From assembly GCA_942491575.1 (NCBI GenBank), contig CALOBT010000025.1:124001-188000 (forward strand): a stretch of DNA of 64,000 nt. The letters run 5' to 3'. The translations under genes and the position numbers were made by a program. Positions 55,635-62,729 of the stretch are shown piece after piece. The stretch is from CAZHNW01 sp942491575 (lineage in GTDB: Bacteria; Spirochaetota; UBA4802; UBA5550). The notes under the pieces were generated by a model that was not told the DNA's origin, ran no database searches, and saw nothing but the letters and a program-made list of their open reading frames with translations. Numbering within the stretch: position 1 is the stretch's first letter; every line of letters begins with the position of its first letter.

Positions 55635-55676
55635 AGGGATGGTAATTACTAAAAATACTACCACTATATACTATGA

Positions 55677-56120
55677 TTACTTCTTTATTTTATAATATAC
55701 TTTGTTTTCAATTTTATACCTCCCCATGGGAAGTTTAAATAATTTTAGTATTAGTTTATCATCACGGATATCTGAAATTATGCCAGAATGATTTTCAAAA
55801 GTACTTCCTTTTGTCCAGCTTACTTCTTTAAGCTTGGCATGAATTATATTCCCTTTTATACTGCAGGTACCGTAAAATTTATCCGGCCAGTCCCATTTGG
55901 TTCTTCCCCTGGGAATCTTCTGAAAATATTCTATTGTGCATTTACCATTTTTAAAAAATGAAATTTTTTCTAATACAGTAAGGTCACCAGGAAATTCATC
56001 CTGAGACATTGTTCTTTGCCAGGAGCCGATAGCTAATTGACTATAATCCTTTCTCCGATCTATTGAATTACATGAAGAAATTACCAGTAGGATAGAAATA
56101 ATTCTTATTAATATTTTCAT
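55677..56120 (-). CDS. Small lipoprotein of unknown function
   Basis: 147 residues. Signal peptide with lipobox 'LLVISSC' (Cys17). The body is beta-rich ('LAIGSWQRTMSQDEFPGD', 'FYGTCSIKGNIIHAKLKEVS', 'KLFKLPMGRYKIENKVYYKI'), resembling small lipocalin-like 'SWQR'-type secreted domains; no family assigned. A decayed partial copy of its middle part lies at 57014-57182, so the gene has been duplicated locally. AT-rich compared with the core genes. Confidence 0.65.
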   Translation of the reverse strand: MKILIRIISILLVISSCNSIDRRKDYSQLAIGSWQRTMSQDEFPGDLTVLEKISFFKNGKCTIEYFQKIPRGRTKWDWPDKFYGTCSIKGNIIHAKLKEVSWTKGSTFENHSGIISDIRDDKLILKLFKLPMGRYKIENKVYYKIKK

Positions 56121-56230
56121 ATTATTGCCATTTTATTACAAACTTGATATAGCTTTATTCTCTTGCTGTAATCCAACATTTCTTTAAATTTAATTCAAGC
56201 AATTTTTATCTGTACAAAGCCCCCATTCAT

Positions 56231-56276
56231 GCCATAAACATCTCCGCCCACTCAACAGAAATCCTCGCCAATAAAG
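56231..56276 (-). repeat. Remnant coding fragment, copy A (C-terminal peptide repeat)
   Basis: About 34 of 46 bases match 56962-57007. On the minus strand both read a similar C-terminal peptide before a stop codon: 'LLARISVEWAEMFMA' here and 'LVAQILIEWTEMFVA' in copy B. Many of the base differences are silent or conservative in this frame, so these look like the 3' ends of two related, otherwise lost genes. Confidence 0.55.
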
Positions 56277-56322
56277 TACTTATTAGTCCAATCCTGCGTA
56301 CGCCTCTGGACTAATAAGTACT
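56275..56322. repeat. 15-bp perfect inverted repeat
   Basis: Arms 56275-56289 and 56308-56322 with an 18-base spacer containing the palindrome GCGTACGC. It lacks the RYYYAAC/GTTRRRY ends expected of an integron attC site. Confidence 0.6.
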
Positions 56323-56377
56323 ATTTAAAAATTATAGAGTACCACACAAAGCCGGAACCCGGCCAATAGTATTTACC

Positions 56378-56406
56378 TTGACAGTCTAAATATATTTAAC
56401 TATATA
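56378..56406 (+). promoter_or_regulatory. Promoter of the toxin-antitoxin operon
   Basis: TTGACA (56378-56383), exact 17-bp spacer, TATATA (56401-56406). The AT-rich palindromic sequence around the -10 is where an antitoxin-toxin complex could bind. Confidence 0.65.
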
Positions 56407-56434
56407 TTAATTATACTAGAATAGGAACTATGCT

Positions 56435-56662
56435 ATGAAAACACCCCTACATACAATTTTAGAAGAAGCTCTTGAGCTTCCCCCCATTGACAGAGCAAAA
56501 CTCATAGAAGAGCTGCTTGAGAGTTTTGAGTTCAGAAAGGATAAAAACATTGAAACTCTATGGGCAAAAGAAGCAGAAAGCAGAGTTAAAGCCCTTGAAG
56601 AAGGAAAACTGTCAACCAGACCGATAAAAGAAGTATTTAATGAAATAAATAAATTAAAATGA
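56435..56662 (+). CDS. Antitoxin, putative addiction module component family
   Basis: 75 residues. The pattern 'ALELPPIDRAKLIEELLESF' followed by 'LWAKEAESRVKALEEGKLST' and 'PIKEVFNEI' is that of the small antitoxins partnered with RelE/ParE toxins (addiction module component family). AGGAA site upstream. Overlaps the toxin start by four bases (ATGA), the usual coupling. Expected to neutralise the toxin and repress the operon. Confidence 0.85.
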   Translation: MKTPLHTILEEALELPPIDRAKLIEELLESFEFRKDKNIETLWAKEAESRVKALEEGKLSTRPIKEVFNEINKLK

Positions 56663-56961
56663 AATATTCAATTCTCTCCCCCGCCGAAGATGAATTTAAA
56701 GAAGCAGTTTATTACTACAACAGCCAAAGTGAAGGACTTGGTTTCGAATTTGCCTTAGAAATCGAAAAGACTCTTGAGAGAATTGTTCAGCATCCCGATG
56801 CCTGGAATCCCATATCAGAAAACACCAGACAATGCAGGTGTAAAAGATTTCCCTACGGAATTATATACTGTACAAAAACAGATGAAATAGTAATAGTTGC
56901 TATTATGCATCTTCATAAAGAGCCATTTGTATGGCAGGACAGACTGCAATCATCTCCTTAG
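56659..56961 (+). CDS. RelE/ParE-family toxin
   Basis: 100 residues. Toxin fold with 'SPAEDEFKEAVYYYNSQSEG' (helix pair), 'EKTLERIVQHPDAWNPISEN', 'RCKRFPYGIIYCTKTDEIVI' and 'AIMHLHKEPFVWQDRL', closest to the ParE-like type II group. Either mRNA cleavage or gyrase poisoning is possible; the family level cannot tell. The remnant repeat copy B begins exactly at its 3' end, so the module lies between two decayed sequences. Confidence 0.85.
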   Translation: MKYSILSPAEDEFKEAVYYYNSQSEGLGFEFALEIEKTLERIVQHPDAWNPISENTRQCRCKRFPYGIIYCTKTDEIVIVAIMHLHKEPFVWQDRLQSSP

Positions 56962-57007
56962 GCCACAAACATCTCTGTCCATTCAATCAAAATCTGAGCC
57001 ACTAAAA
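56962..57007 (-). repeat. Remnant coding fragment, copy B
   Basis: Partner of the repeat at 56231-56276 (see there). It begins immediately after the toxin stop codon and is followed by the lipoprotein fragment at 57014. Confidence 0.55.
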
Positions 57008-57013
57008 ATCTTA

Positions 57014-57182
57014 CTTTGTCCAGCTTACTTCTTTGAGCCTGGCATGAATTGCATTTCCTTTTTTACTGCAGGTACCGTAAAATTCATCCGGCCAGTCCAA
57101 TTTGGTTCTTCCCCTGGGAATCTTCTGAAAATATTTTACTGTGCATTTACCATTTTTGAAAAATGAAATTTTTTCTAATACA
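57014..57182 (-). pseudogene. Partial decayed copy of the lipoprotein gene at 55677
   Basis: About 169 bp closely similar to 55809-55977, same orientation, starting at the segment for 'LEKISFFKNGKCT' and ending at 'LKEVSWTK' with a stop. No start codon, signal peptide or C-terminal third. The two copies lie 1.2 kb apart and flank the toxin-antitoxin operon. Confidence 0.85.
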
Positions 57183-57288
57183 ATAAATTCTTACAAAAAT
57201 AGTAATCCCTAAAAAAGAGTCTTTGACAGCAATCAATACCATTGTTTGTATTGACTACAGAATACAGATTTCATTGTAAGGAAACACC

Positions 57289-57828
57289 ATGTTCAGATAC
57301 TTCATACGAGTAATATATATTCTTCTTGAATCAAAACTTCGCCCTGGAAAAATAGACTTCATTGGCAACTCGGTTATCAAGCGCAGGGTCTGGCCCCGCT
57401 ATGCTGACACCAACCTGCATCTCAACAACGGAGCCCTCAATACCTTCTTTGATTTCGGGCGTTTTGACTATGTCATTCGCACCGGAATCTTTTCACTGAT
57501 GCGTAAGAATAAATGGGAACCAGTGGCAGGAACCACCATGACCCGGTTTCGCATATCACTTCCCCTCTTTGCCACCTTCGAGATACATACCCGAGTGGCC
57601 TGCTGGGACGAAAAGTGGTGCTACTTTGAACAACTCATCATCTACAAAGGCGAGGTAGCAGCCCGGGCATTCATAAAGGCACTGTTCAGAAAAAATGGCA
57701 AACCAGTACCACCGTCAGAGATAACTGACCAGCTGGGTGTACACTATGACTCCCCACCCTTGACCGAAGAGGTCACGCAGTGGCTCAAGGCTGAGGAAAC
57801 TATGCGCCTGGGGCTACAGCGGAACTGA
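57289..57828 (+). CDS. Hotdog-fold acyl-CoA thioesterase-like protein (THEM6/4HBT type)
   Basis: 179 residues. 'RVWPRYADTNLHLNNGALNT' followed by 'FFDFGRFDYVIRTGIF' is the 4HBT hotdog core helix region, with 'AGTTMTRFRISLPLFATFEI' and 'CYFEQLIIYKGEVAARAFIK' as the strands of the sheet. Resembles the THEM6 group of thioesterase-like proteins. Acyl substrate unknown. AGGAAA site before the ATG. The frame after its TGA stop stays open for 93 more codons (to 58110), noted separately. Confidence 0.8.
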   Translation: MFRYFIRVIYILLESKLRPGKIDFIGNSVIKRRVWPRYADTNLHLNNGALNTFFDFGRFDYVIRTGIFSLMRKNKWEPVAGTTMTRFRISLPLFATFEIHTRVACWDEKWCYFEQLIIYKGEVAARAFIKALFRKNGKPVPPSEITDQLGVHYDSPPLTEEVTQWLKAEETMRLGLQRN

Positions 57829-58072
57829 GTTACGTCCTCATTTAAGTATCCCCGGGAATTATTCGGCGGACGGCAAAACACATCCCAGTATTTTACCAAC
57901 TTAAATTGCAGCAACACCCTCGCACAACGAGACGTAAACGCTACACTTCAAGGTTCGTTTAAAAGCCATAAAATAAGACTGATGGATCCGAAGCCCCTAC
58001 AGGATAGGGCGCTACAAATAATAAAAAAATTTTATCCCCCACATGTCGATTGGTGGTATCAGAATAATAAAT

Positions 58073-58630
58073 CTAGTTACGCAAGACTTCAATTGATACA
58101 ACTCTATTAACAATAGCTTCACCGGCTTCAATTAAACCAATAACATATTTACACCATTTTACTTTTATTCTATCACCTTTTTTAATCTTATTAATATTCT
58201 TACACCCATCAAAACACCAGAAGGTTTCCTCCTTCCCCTGTAGATCTTTCACTACAATCTTAAAATATTGACTTTCAGAAACTTTTTCGAAGAATCCTGT
58301 TGAATTAAATGTTCCGGATTTTATTGAAGAATCTTTTTCAATAAATCCACCAAAAACCCAGCCTGTCATGGCACCTGATTTAACCTTTGTCCATTTTCCC
58401 TTTTTGCCGGATATTACCAACTCTTTTCTTTTTTCTTGAAGTACTGCAACAATTGAATTATTCGGCAAGGTGTATATTTTTTTACCCTTCAGGTTTGGAG
58501 TTTTCCTCATTCTAAGCCCGGCCTCTGCCTTTACTATTGCATATGTATGAACATTTGAGACGAGTTGCTCTGTAAATATAAACGTAAGAATAATAACTAC
58601 TGATAGAGAAAAACGAATTCCTGTTTTCAT
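58073..58630 (-). CDS. Secreted bacterial SH3-domain protein
   Basis: 185 residues from the ATG at 58630, which has AGGAGG 7 bases upstream (six further codons to 58648 are open). Signal peptide followed by 'AIVKAEAGLRMRKTPNLKGKKI' and 'WTKVKSGAMTGWVFGGFIEK', a classical SH3b domain (residues about 35-100) that binds cell-wall material. C-terminal 90 residues have no recognised fold; four cysteines there. Possibly a cell-wall binding or secreted inhibitor protein; not assigned further. Confidence 0.75.
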   Translation of the reverse strand: MKTGIRFSLSVVIILTFIFTEQLVSNVHTYAIVKAEAGLRMRKTPNLKGKKIYTLPNNSIVAVLQEKRKELVISGKKGKWTKVKSGAMTGWVFGGFIEKDSSIKSGTFNSTGFFEKVSESQYFKIVVKDLQGKEETFWCFDGCKNINKIKKGDRIKVKWCKYVIGLIEAGEAIVNRVVSIEVLRN

Positions 58631-58768
58631 TGATTCCTCCTGTTTCAAAAAAACATATTAAATACCCTTGCATGCTTGAATCAATATGTCAATATTTTGA
58701 CATGTACTTTCTTAAATCAATAGTTCTATCTATGGCTGTACTCGGGGAGCAGAGCTAAACCATAAACG

Positions 58769-58800
58769 AACTCCTGGTCATATTGGCCAGGAGTTTTGTT
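58769..58800 (+). terminator. Stem-loop with T-rich tail, no matching upstream gene
   Basis: AACTCCTGG (58769-58777) pairs with CCAGGAGTT (58787-58795), followed by TTGTT. On the plus strand there is no gene ending before it, so it may be a remnant from a deleted gene or serve an unseen small RNA. Confidence 0.5.
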
Positions 58801-58865
58801 ATTTAGAGCACTCTTCTCCCGGATAAACCGATTGCGGTACCGGAGTTTACATTATATATCTATTA

Positions 58866-58888
58866 ACGCAAGACTTCTATCGATACAA
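58866..58888 (-). repeat. Remnant repeat of the SH3 gene 3' end
   Basis: 21 of 23 bases match 58079-58101, the last codons of the SH3 gene (peptide 'VSIEVLR'). It lies directly after the M14 gene stop. Suggests a deleted paralogue. Confidence 0.6.
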
Positions 58889-58893
58889 TGTAT

Positions 58894-59868
58894 TCAATTG
58901 ATTTTGGGAACTCCTTCAATTCCCAGATGGATAATTCTTGAGCCAGCATCTCCAACAGGATTTAAGCTTTTGCCAACTACAATAGCATCCTCTGGGGCAT
59001 AATATTTCTGAATTATTTCACCATAAATATTTCGCAGGCATGCTATGAGTTGACCTTTTATAACGCTTTCGGTAACTTCTGGCAAAACCTCCAAGATCCC
59101 ACCTTTATCAGTAAACAGCCAATATGATTTTTTACATATAACAGGGGTTCCTGTAATTTTTCCCTCTGGTTTAGGTATCATTTTTAAGCTTGATAGTAAA
59201 TTCCGAAGACCATTTAATGAAAATTTAATTAATTTTTTTTGGATTATTTGAGGATTTCCCACTTCAACGGTGATGGCATGAATTCCAATGGCAGATGCTG
59301 CACTTCTCAACGTACCATCTGCTCCTTTATTATGAACAATTATTTGAGGATTTTGAAGATAGGCCATACGGGAGGTTATGCTATCAGTCATGTCAGCGCG
59401 TACATAGAATGAATTACCTCTACCAAAACTTGCTGTATGCAGATCAACCAGATAATTGCATTTGCTGATGATTTCTTCCATGATGTAATGAGAATATACG
59501 CTTCCTCGAGAACCAGCCAAATCTCCAGGAAAAAGTCTATTAAGGTCATACGTAGCAGCAAAATATCTGCTGTTTTCAAGATACCCTGATATGTTCACTA
59601 CAGGAACTGCTATAATAATCCCCTTAAGCTTATGAGGTTTGATGTTTTTTAAAAAATCAAAGATGATAAATATACCATTGAGTTCATTTCCATGAACGGC
59701 AGCAGTAATACATATTACAGGGCCATCCTCAATGCCTTTAACAATTGTTACAGGAACCTCATATGGATCCCCAAGTCCATTTGAAGCAATAGGAACCTTC
59801 AATTTGTTAGTTGATCCAGGTTGAAATTTTTTTAAATCTATGTTTTCGACTAAAACAGGTTCTATCAT
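58894..59868 (-). CDS. Succinylglutamate desuccinylase/aspartoacylase-family (M14-like) zinc deacylase
   Basis: 324 residues. Zinc motif 'AAVHGNELNG' (H59, E62), 'YDLNRLFPGDLAGS' (the NRxFPG substrate segment), third ligand in 'LVDLHTASFG' (H144), and 'AITVEVGNPQ' with the catalytic Glu. C-terminal beta domain as in aspartoacylases. Hydrolyses an N-acyl or amide bond; the substrate is unknown. It starts 8 bp after the ATP-grasp gene stop, so it belongs to that operon; the pairing of a ligase with a matching hydrolase suggests synthesis and turnover of the same peptide-like bond. Confidence 0.85.
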   Translation of the reverse strand: MIEPVLVENIDLKKFQPGSTNKLKVPIASNGLGDPYEVPVTIVKGIEDGPVICITAAVHGNELNGIFIIFDFLKNIKPHKLKGIIIAVPVVNISGYLENSRYFAATYDLNRLFPGDLAGSRGSVYSHYIMEEIISKCNYLVDLHTASFGRGNSFYVRADMTDSITSRMAYLQNPQIIVHNKGADGTLRSAASAIGIHAITVEVGNPQIIQKKLIKFSLNGLRNLLSSLKMIPKPEGKITGTPVICKKSYWLFTDKGGILEVLPEVTESVIKGQLIACLRNIYGEIIQKYYAPEDAIVVGKSLNPVGDAGSRIIHLGIEGVPKIN

Positions 59869-59876
59869 TTTTTTCT

Positions 59877-60389
59877 CTACAATAATATTTCTTTTAAAAA
59901 AGAATCATCTCTATTTAATGATGCAAAAAGTTTTTTTCTAAATCGGCCTTTACTATTCATTAGATTGATTGCCATTTTATCAATTGCGATAATTGATAAA
60001 ACTGTTTGAATATATGCTTCAATTAAATCATCAAGGCCTAATCCCTGCAAATTAAACTCTTTTCGATCCATTAACAATAGTCTGTTTGTATCTGAATGCC
60101 ATTTCCCATCTTTTGCTTTAAAAGATAAATTAGTACCAAGCATTTCCCATGAATTTTCTGAACCGCTTAAATGTTCAACCAGTGGTTGCTTGGAACGTCT
60201 GGAATAAACTACCAATGGTCTAAATCCTTCTTTGCTTGATGATACCATCATTCTAATATCCGATATAAATATTTCATTACGTCTATTGGGGACTGTGCCT
60301 ACATGGTATAACTTGCTTCCTTCATAAACAGTACTCCACTGTGAGTTTCCGATAAGGGCTTGAACAATAAATTGATCATAAGGATAATC
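59877..60389 (-). pseudogene. 3' part of the ATP-grasp gene, separated by IS3 element
   Basis: The frame continues from the IS left end. It reads 'DYPYDQFIVQALIGNSQWST', then 'MMVSSSKEGFRPLVVYSRRS', and ends before the M14 gene. 169 residues after the junction, plus stop. Alone it would have only an internal ATG (60251) and no plausible function. Joined in frame to the 5' part it completes a 481-residue protein. Confidence 0.88.
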
Positions 60390-60419
60390 TGCACTGCACC
60401 CCAGAAACTGTAAATAACT

Positions 60420-61214
60420 TTAATGCATAAATTGTGATTTCTCTAACTTTTTCCTATATTCCACAGGCGTTAAATTCTCTATCGATGAATGTGGTCTGAT
60501 AGAATTATATTTATCAATGAAATTAAAAATCGAATCAGCTGATTCTTCCTTGTTATCATAATCTGAAATATTTATTTCCTGGCGTTTAACCGTGCTGTTA
60601 AACGATTCTGCATGAGCATTCTCATATGCATTACCTACACACATAGATATTTTCATCTCTAATAATTTCAGTCTTTTGATATAGGCAACTGAACAATATC
60701 TTACATCTGAGTCTGTATGATGTATACAGTTCTTTAGGTTAAGATTTCCTCTGTTTTGTATAGCATCCTCCAGGGCAGCCAGTACAAGCTCTGTATTGTT
60801 TCTATCTGAAACCGCCTCTCCTATTATCTCACGATTATGTCTGTCCATCAGGGTTGCAAGAAAATGATCTTTGCCCCTGACATCATAGGCAGTTACATCA
60901 CCAACAACCAATTGGTTAATATCAGTTGTTTCAAAATTCTTGATAAGATTTTTATATTTTTTGAGATTATGACTGGAATCAGTTGTTTTCGTTCGAAATT
61001 TCTTCTTTTTCCTGCATAAAAGGTTTTTTTCGCGCATTATTCGATTAACTTTTTTGTGGTTTATCAGCATTTGGCGGTTCAAATAAACTGTAACCGGCCT
61101 GTAGCCAGATTCAGGCACCAATTCAATATAGTCCTCAATTTCCTTTGCAATCATCATATCATCTGTATCCTTTTCAAATTTTCTGTAATAGTAGGTTGAA
61201 ATGCTTAAACCCAT
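60420..61214 (-). CDS. IS3-family transposase OrfB (DDE integrase catalytic domain)
   Basis: 264 residues from an internal ATG. The true product is made by a -1 frameshift fusion with OrfA: the open frame continues upstream of the ATG with 'REYLAPEFGVVKSCKAMG', the typical OrfB N-terminus. Catalytic DDE residues: 'VVGDVTAYDVRGK' (Asp), 'CIHHTDSDVRYCS' (Asp) and 'AHAESFNSTVKRQEI' (Glu). Ends 30 bases inside the left end. Confidence 0.92.
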   Translation of the reverse strand: MGLSISTYYYRKFEKDTDDMMIAKEIEDYIELVPESGYRPVTVYLNRQMLINHKKVNRIMREKNLLCRKKKKFRTKTTDSSHNLKKYKNLIKNFETTDINQLVVGDVTAYDVRGKDHFLATLMDRHNREIIGEAVSDRNNTELVLAALEDAIQNRGNLNLKNCIHHTDSDVRYCSVAYIKRLKLLEMKISMCVGNAYENAHAESFNSTVKRQEINISDYDNKEESADSIFNFIDKYNSIRPHSSIENLTPVEYRKKLEKSQFMH

Positions 61215-61231
61215 AGCTTTACAGCTTTTGA

Positions 61232-61561
61232 CTACTCCGAATTCCGGGGCGAGATACTCCCTGATGATTTTTCTTTTTTCCTCAGCTGTTTTAGTATTTT
61301 TTCCGTTTTTTTTAGAATGTGATTCTCAAGGGCAAGATCACTTACCGTTTCTTCGAGATCTTTAATACGCTTTTTAAGTTCAGCTGTCTCCTGCTCATCT
61401 GTATCGTAGTCACCCACAGAGAATATATCTCTCCATTTGTATAAAGTTGTACTTGTTATTCCTTCACGCTTAGAAATCTCTGCAGCTGTTGATATCCCCA
61501 TGAGCAATTCATGAGCTATCTTCTTTTTAAATTCTTGACTGTATCTTTTTCTTGTTATCAT
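61232..61561 (-). CDS. IS3-family transposase OrfA (HTH)
   Basis: 109 residues. N-terminal 'RKRYSQEFKKKIAHELLMG' with helix-turn-helix 'TAAEISKREGITSTTLYKWR', then a leucine-rich coiled coil 'ELKKRIKDLEETVSDLALEN'. Near its 3' end the run AAAAAAGAAAAA gives the slippery sequence that allows the -1 frameshift into OrfB. Confidence 0.9.
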   Translation of the reverse strand: MITRKRYSQEFKKKIAHELLMGISTAAEISKREGITSTTLYKWRDIFSVGDYDTDEQETAELKKRIKDLEETVSDLALENHILKKTEKILKQLRKKEKSSGSISPRNSE

Positions 61562-61595
61562 AATGCTATTCTCCTAAAACATGTATTTTTTGTCA

Positions 61596-62555
61596 TTACA
61601 GTTTTAGGGGTGCAGACCAATCTGCTTCCATGAAACTATCCAACTCTCTTTGAGATGTAATAATATAAACTCCTTGACCAGCATTGCTATAGGGAATTTT
61701 TACAACAGCATGACCTCCAAAACGGTTTACCCATAGAGGAACCTCATTTTTAGCTACATCATTAATTGTATCGGGAGTTATAATGCTCAGACCTGTTCCA
61801 ATTAGTTCTGCATTATACATATCATAAGCTTTAGAGGCAACCATCTTATTCCGTCCTCCCGCAAGGCATGCAATTGTTGGATTCAAAACCAATGTTTTCA
61901 AATGTAATGGAATACGGTTCCATGGTTTTTGTGTAACATAACGAAAAGCTATTCGTATAGAATTCCAATTGCCTTCATCATCACGAACTTCCATAACCCC
62001 CTCTGTGAATCTTACAGAGGGATCTTGATCTCCGTCATAGAATTCCACCAAAAAAACATCTTCTTTAAGTAAATCAGCAATTGTTGCTGCGTATCCACTA
62101 TTTTCCATTGGATTTTTATCATAAATGACAGCAATACCCCCTTTGGGAAGTCCCCTTTTTCTCATCATTGGAAGAAATGTTTTTTCCATCAAGACTTTAT
62201 AACCACCCTGCTCGTCATGGTCATTTAGCAATGGCATAGATTTTTGTCCAGAAGGACAGGAGTTTGTTTCCACAATTACCATTTTTCTGGCACCAGCAGA
62301 GGTTGTAACGTTAAAGAGATCCGATCCAGCCCAGTAAATATAAGAGGGTTTATAATTTAATACATTCTCGAGGGGAAATTTCTCCACCATGGGATTTAAA
62401 TGACAATATCGTTGAATAATTTTATCATTTGATAGATTTAAAAAAAATGAAACCATTGGATGTAATTGAGCATTGAGGACCTTGGTATAATAGTGGTTTT
62501 CCATATCAAAGCTACCAGGTTTTACTCTAACTGCAGGTTTCTTAATTACATTCAT
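61596..62555 (-). pseudogene. 5' part of an ATP-grasp-like peptide-ligase gene, interrupted by the IS
   Basis: The native part is 62555-61620 (312 residues); the last seven codons before the stop at 61596 come from the IS. Visible motifs: 'YIYWAGSDLFNVTTSAGARK' and 'MVIVETNSCPSGQKSM' in the N-half, then the ATP-grasp-like 'HAVVKIPYSNAGQGVYIIT' with the ATP-binding Lys. The family is not one I can name with certainty; a carboxylate-amine ligase is likely. Removing the IS and one ATC restores an exact in-frame join (EAD/YPY). It is in one operon with the M14 deacylase downstream. Confidence 0.85.
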
Positions 62556-62729
62556 TTTAATTCTCCAAAAACAATGATTACCGCATAAATATTAATTCTG
62601 ATTTTTTTGCAATCTTTAATCATTAGTTTTAGCAAAAAACAGTTAGTTTCCCGAAACCTGAACCATCAGCATTAAAAGGAACCATAGAAAGCTTAAAATA
62701 AAAAATCCGGGATCCAGACAACTGGCAAA
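62556..62729. other. Intergenic region between hybrid kinase and ATP-grasp gene
   Basis: 174 bp, AT-rich, no gene. Presumably holds the promoter of the ATP-grasp/M14 operon. No motif I would defend. Confidence 0.4.

Larger units (their letters stand above)
56121..56434. other. 314-bp region upstream of the toxin-antitoxin genes
   Basis: No gene. Contains a remnant repeat (56231-56276), a 15-bp perfect inverted repeat (56275-56289 with 56308-56322, AGTACTTATTAGTCC and complement, 18-base spacer) and the antitoxin promoter. Confidence 0.6.
60390..61619 (-). mobile_element. IS3-family insertion sequence, complete, 1230 bp
   Basis: Terminal inverted repeats of about 24 bp with few mismatches, TGCACTGCACCCCAGAAACTG at the left and, on the opposite strand, TGGTCTGCACCCCTAAAACTG at the right. 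The flanks are a 3-bp target duplication, ATC (60387-60389 and 61620-61622). Contains orfA and orfB. It is intact in sequence and inserted within the ATP-grasp gene, in the same orientation as that gene. Confidence 0.93.

Noticed and set aside
56231..57007. Integron cassette with attC sites
   Set aside because: The repeats and the 15-bp inverted repeat lack RYYYAAC/GTTRRRY ends, the repeats differ between units, and no integron integrase is present.
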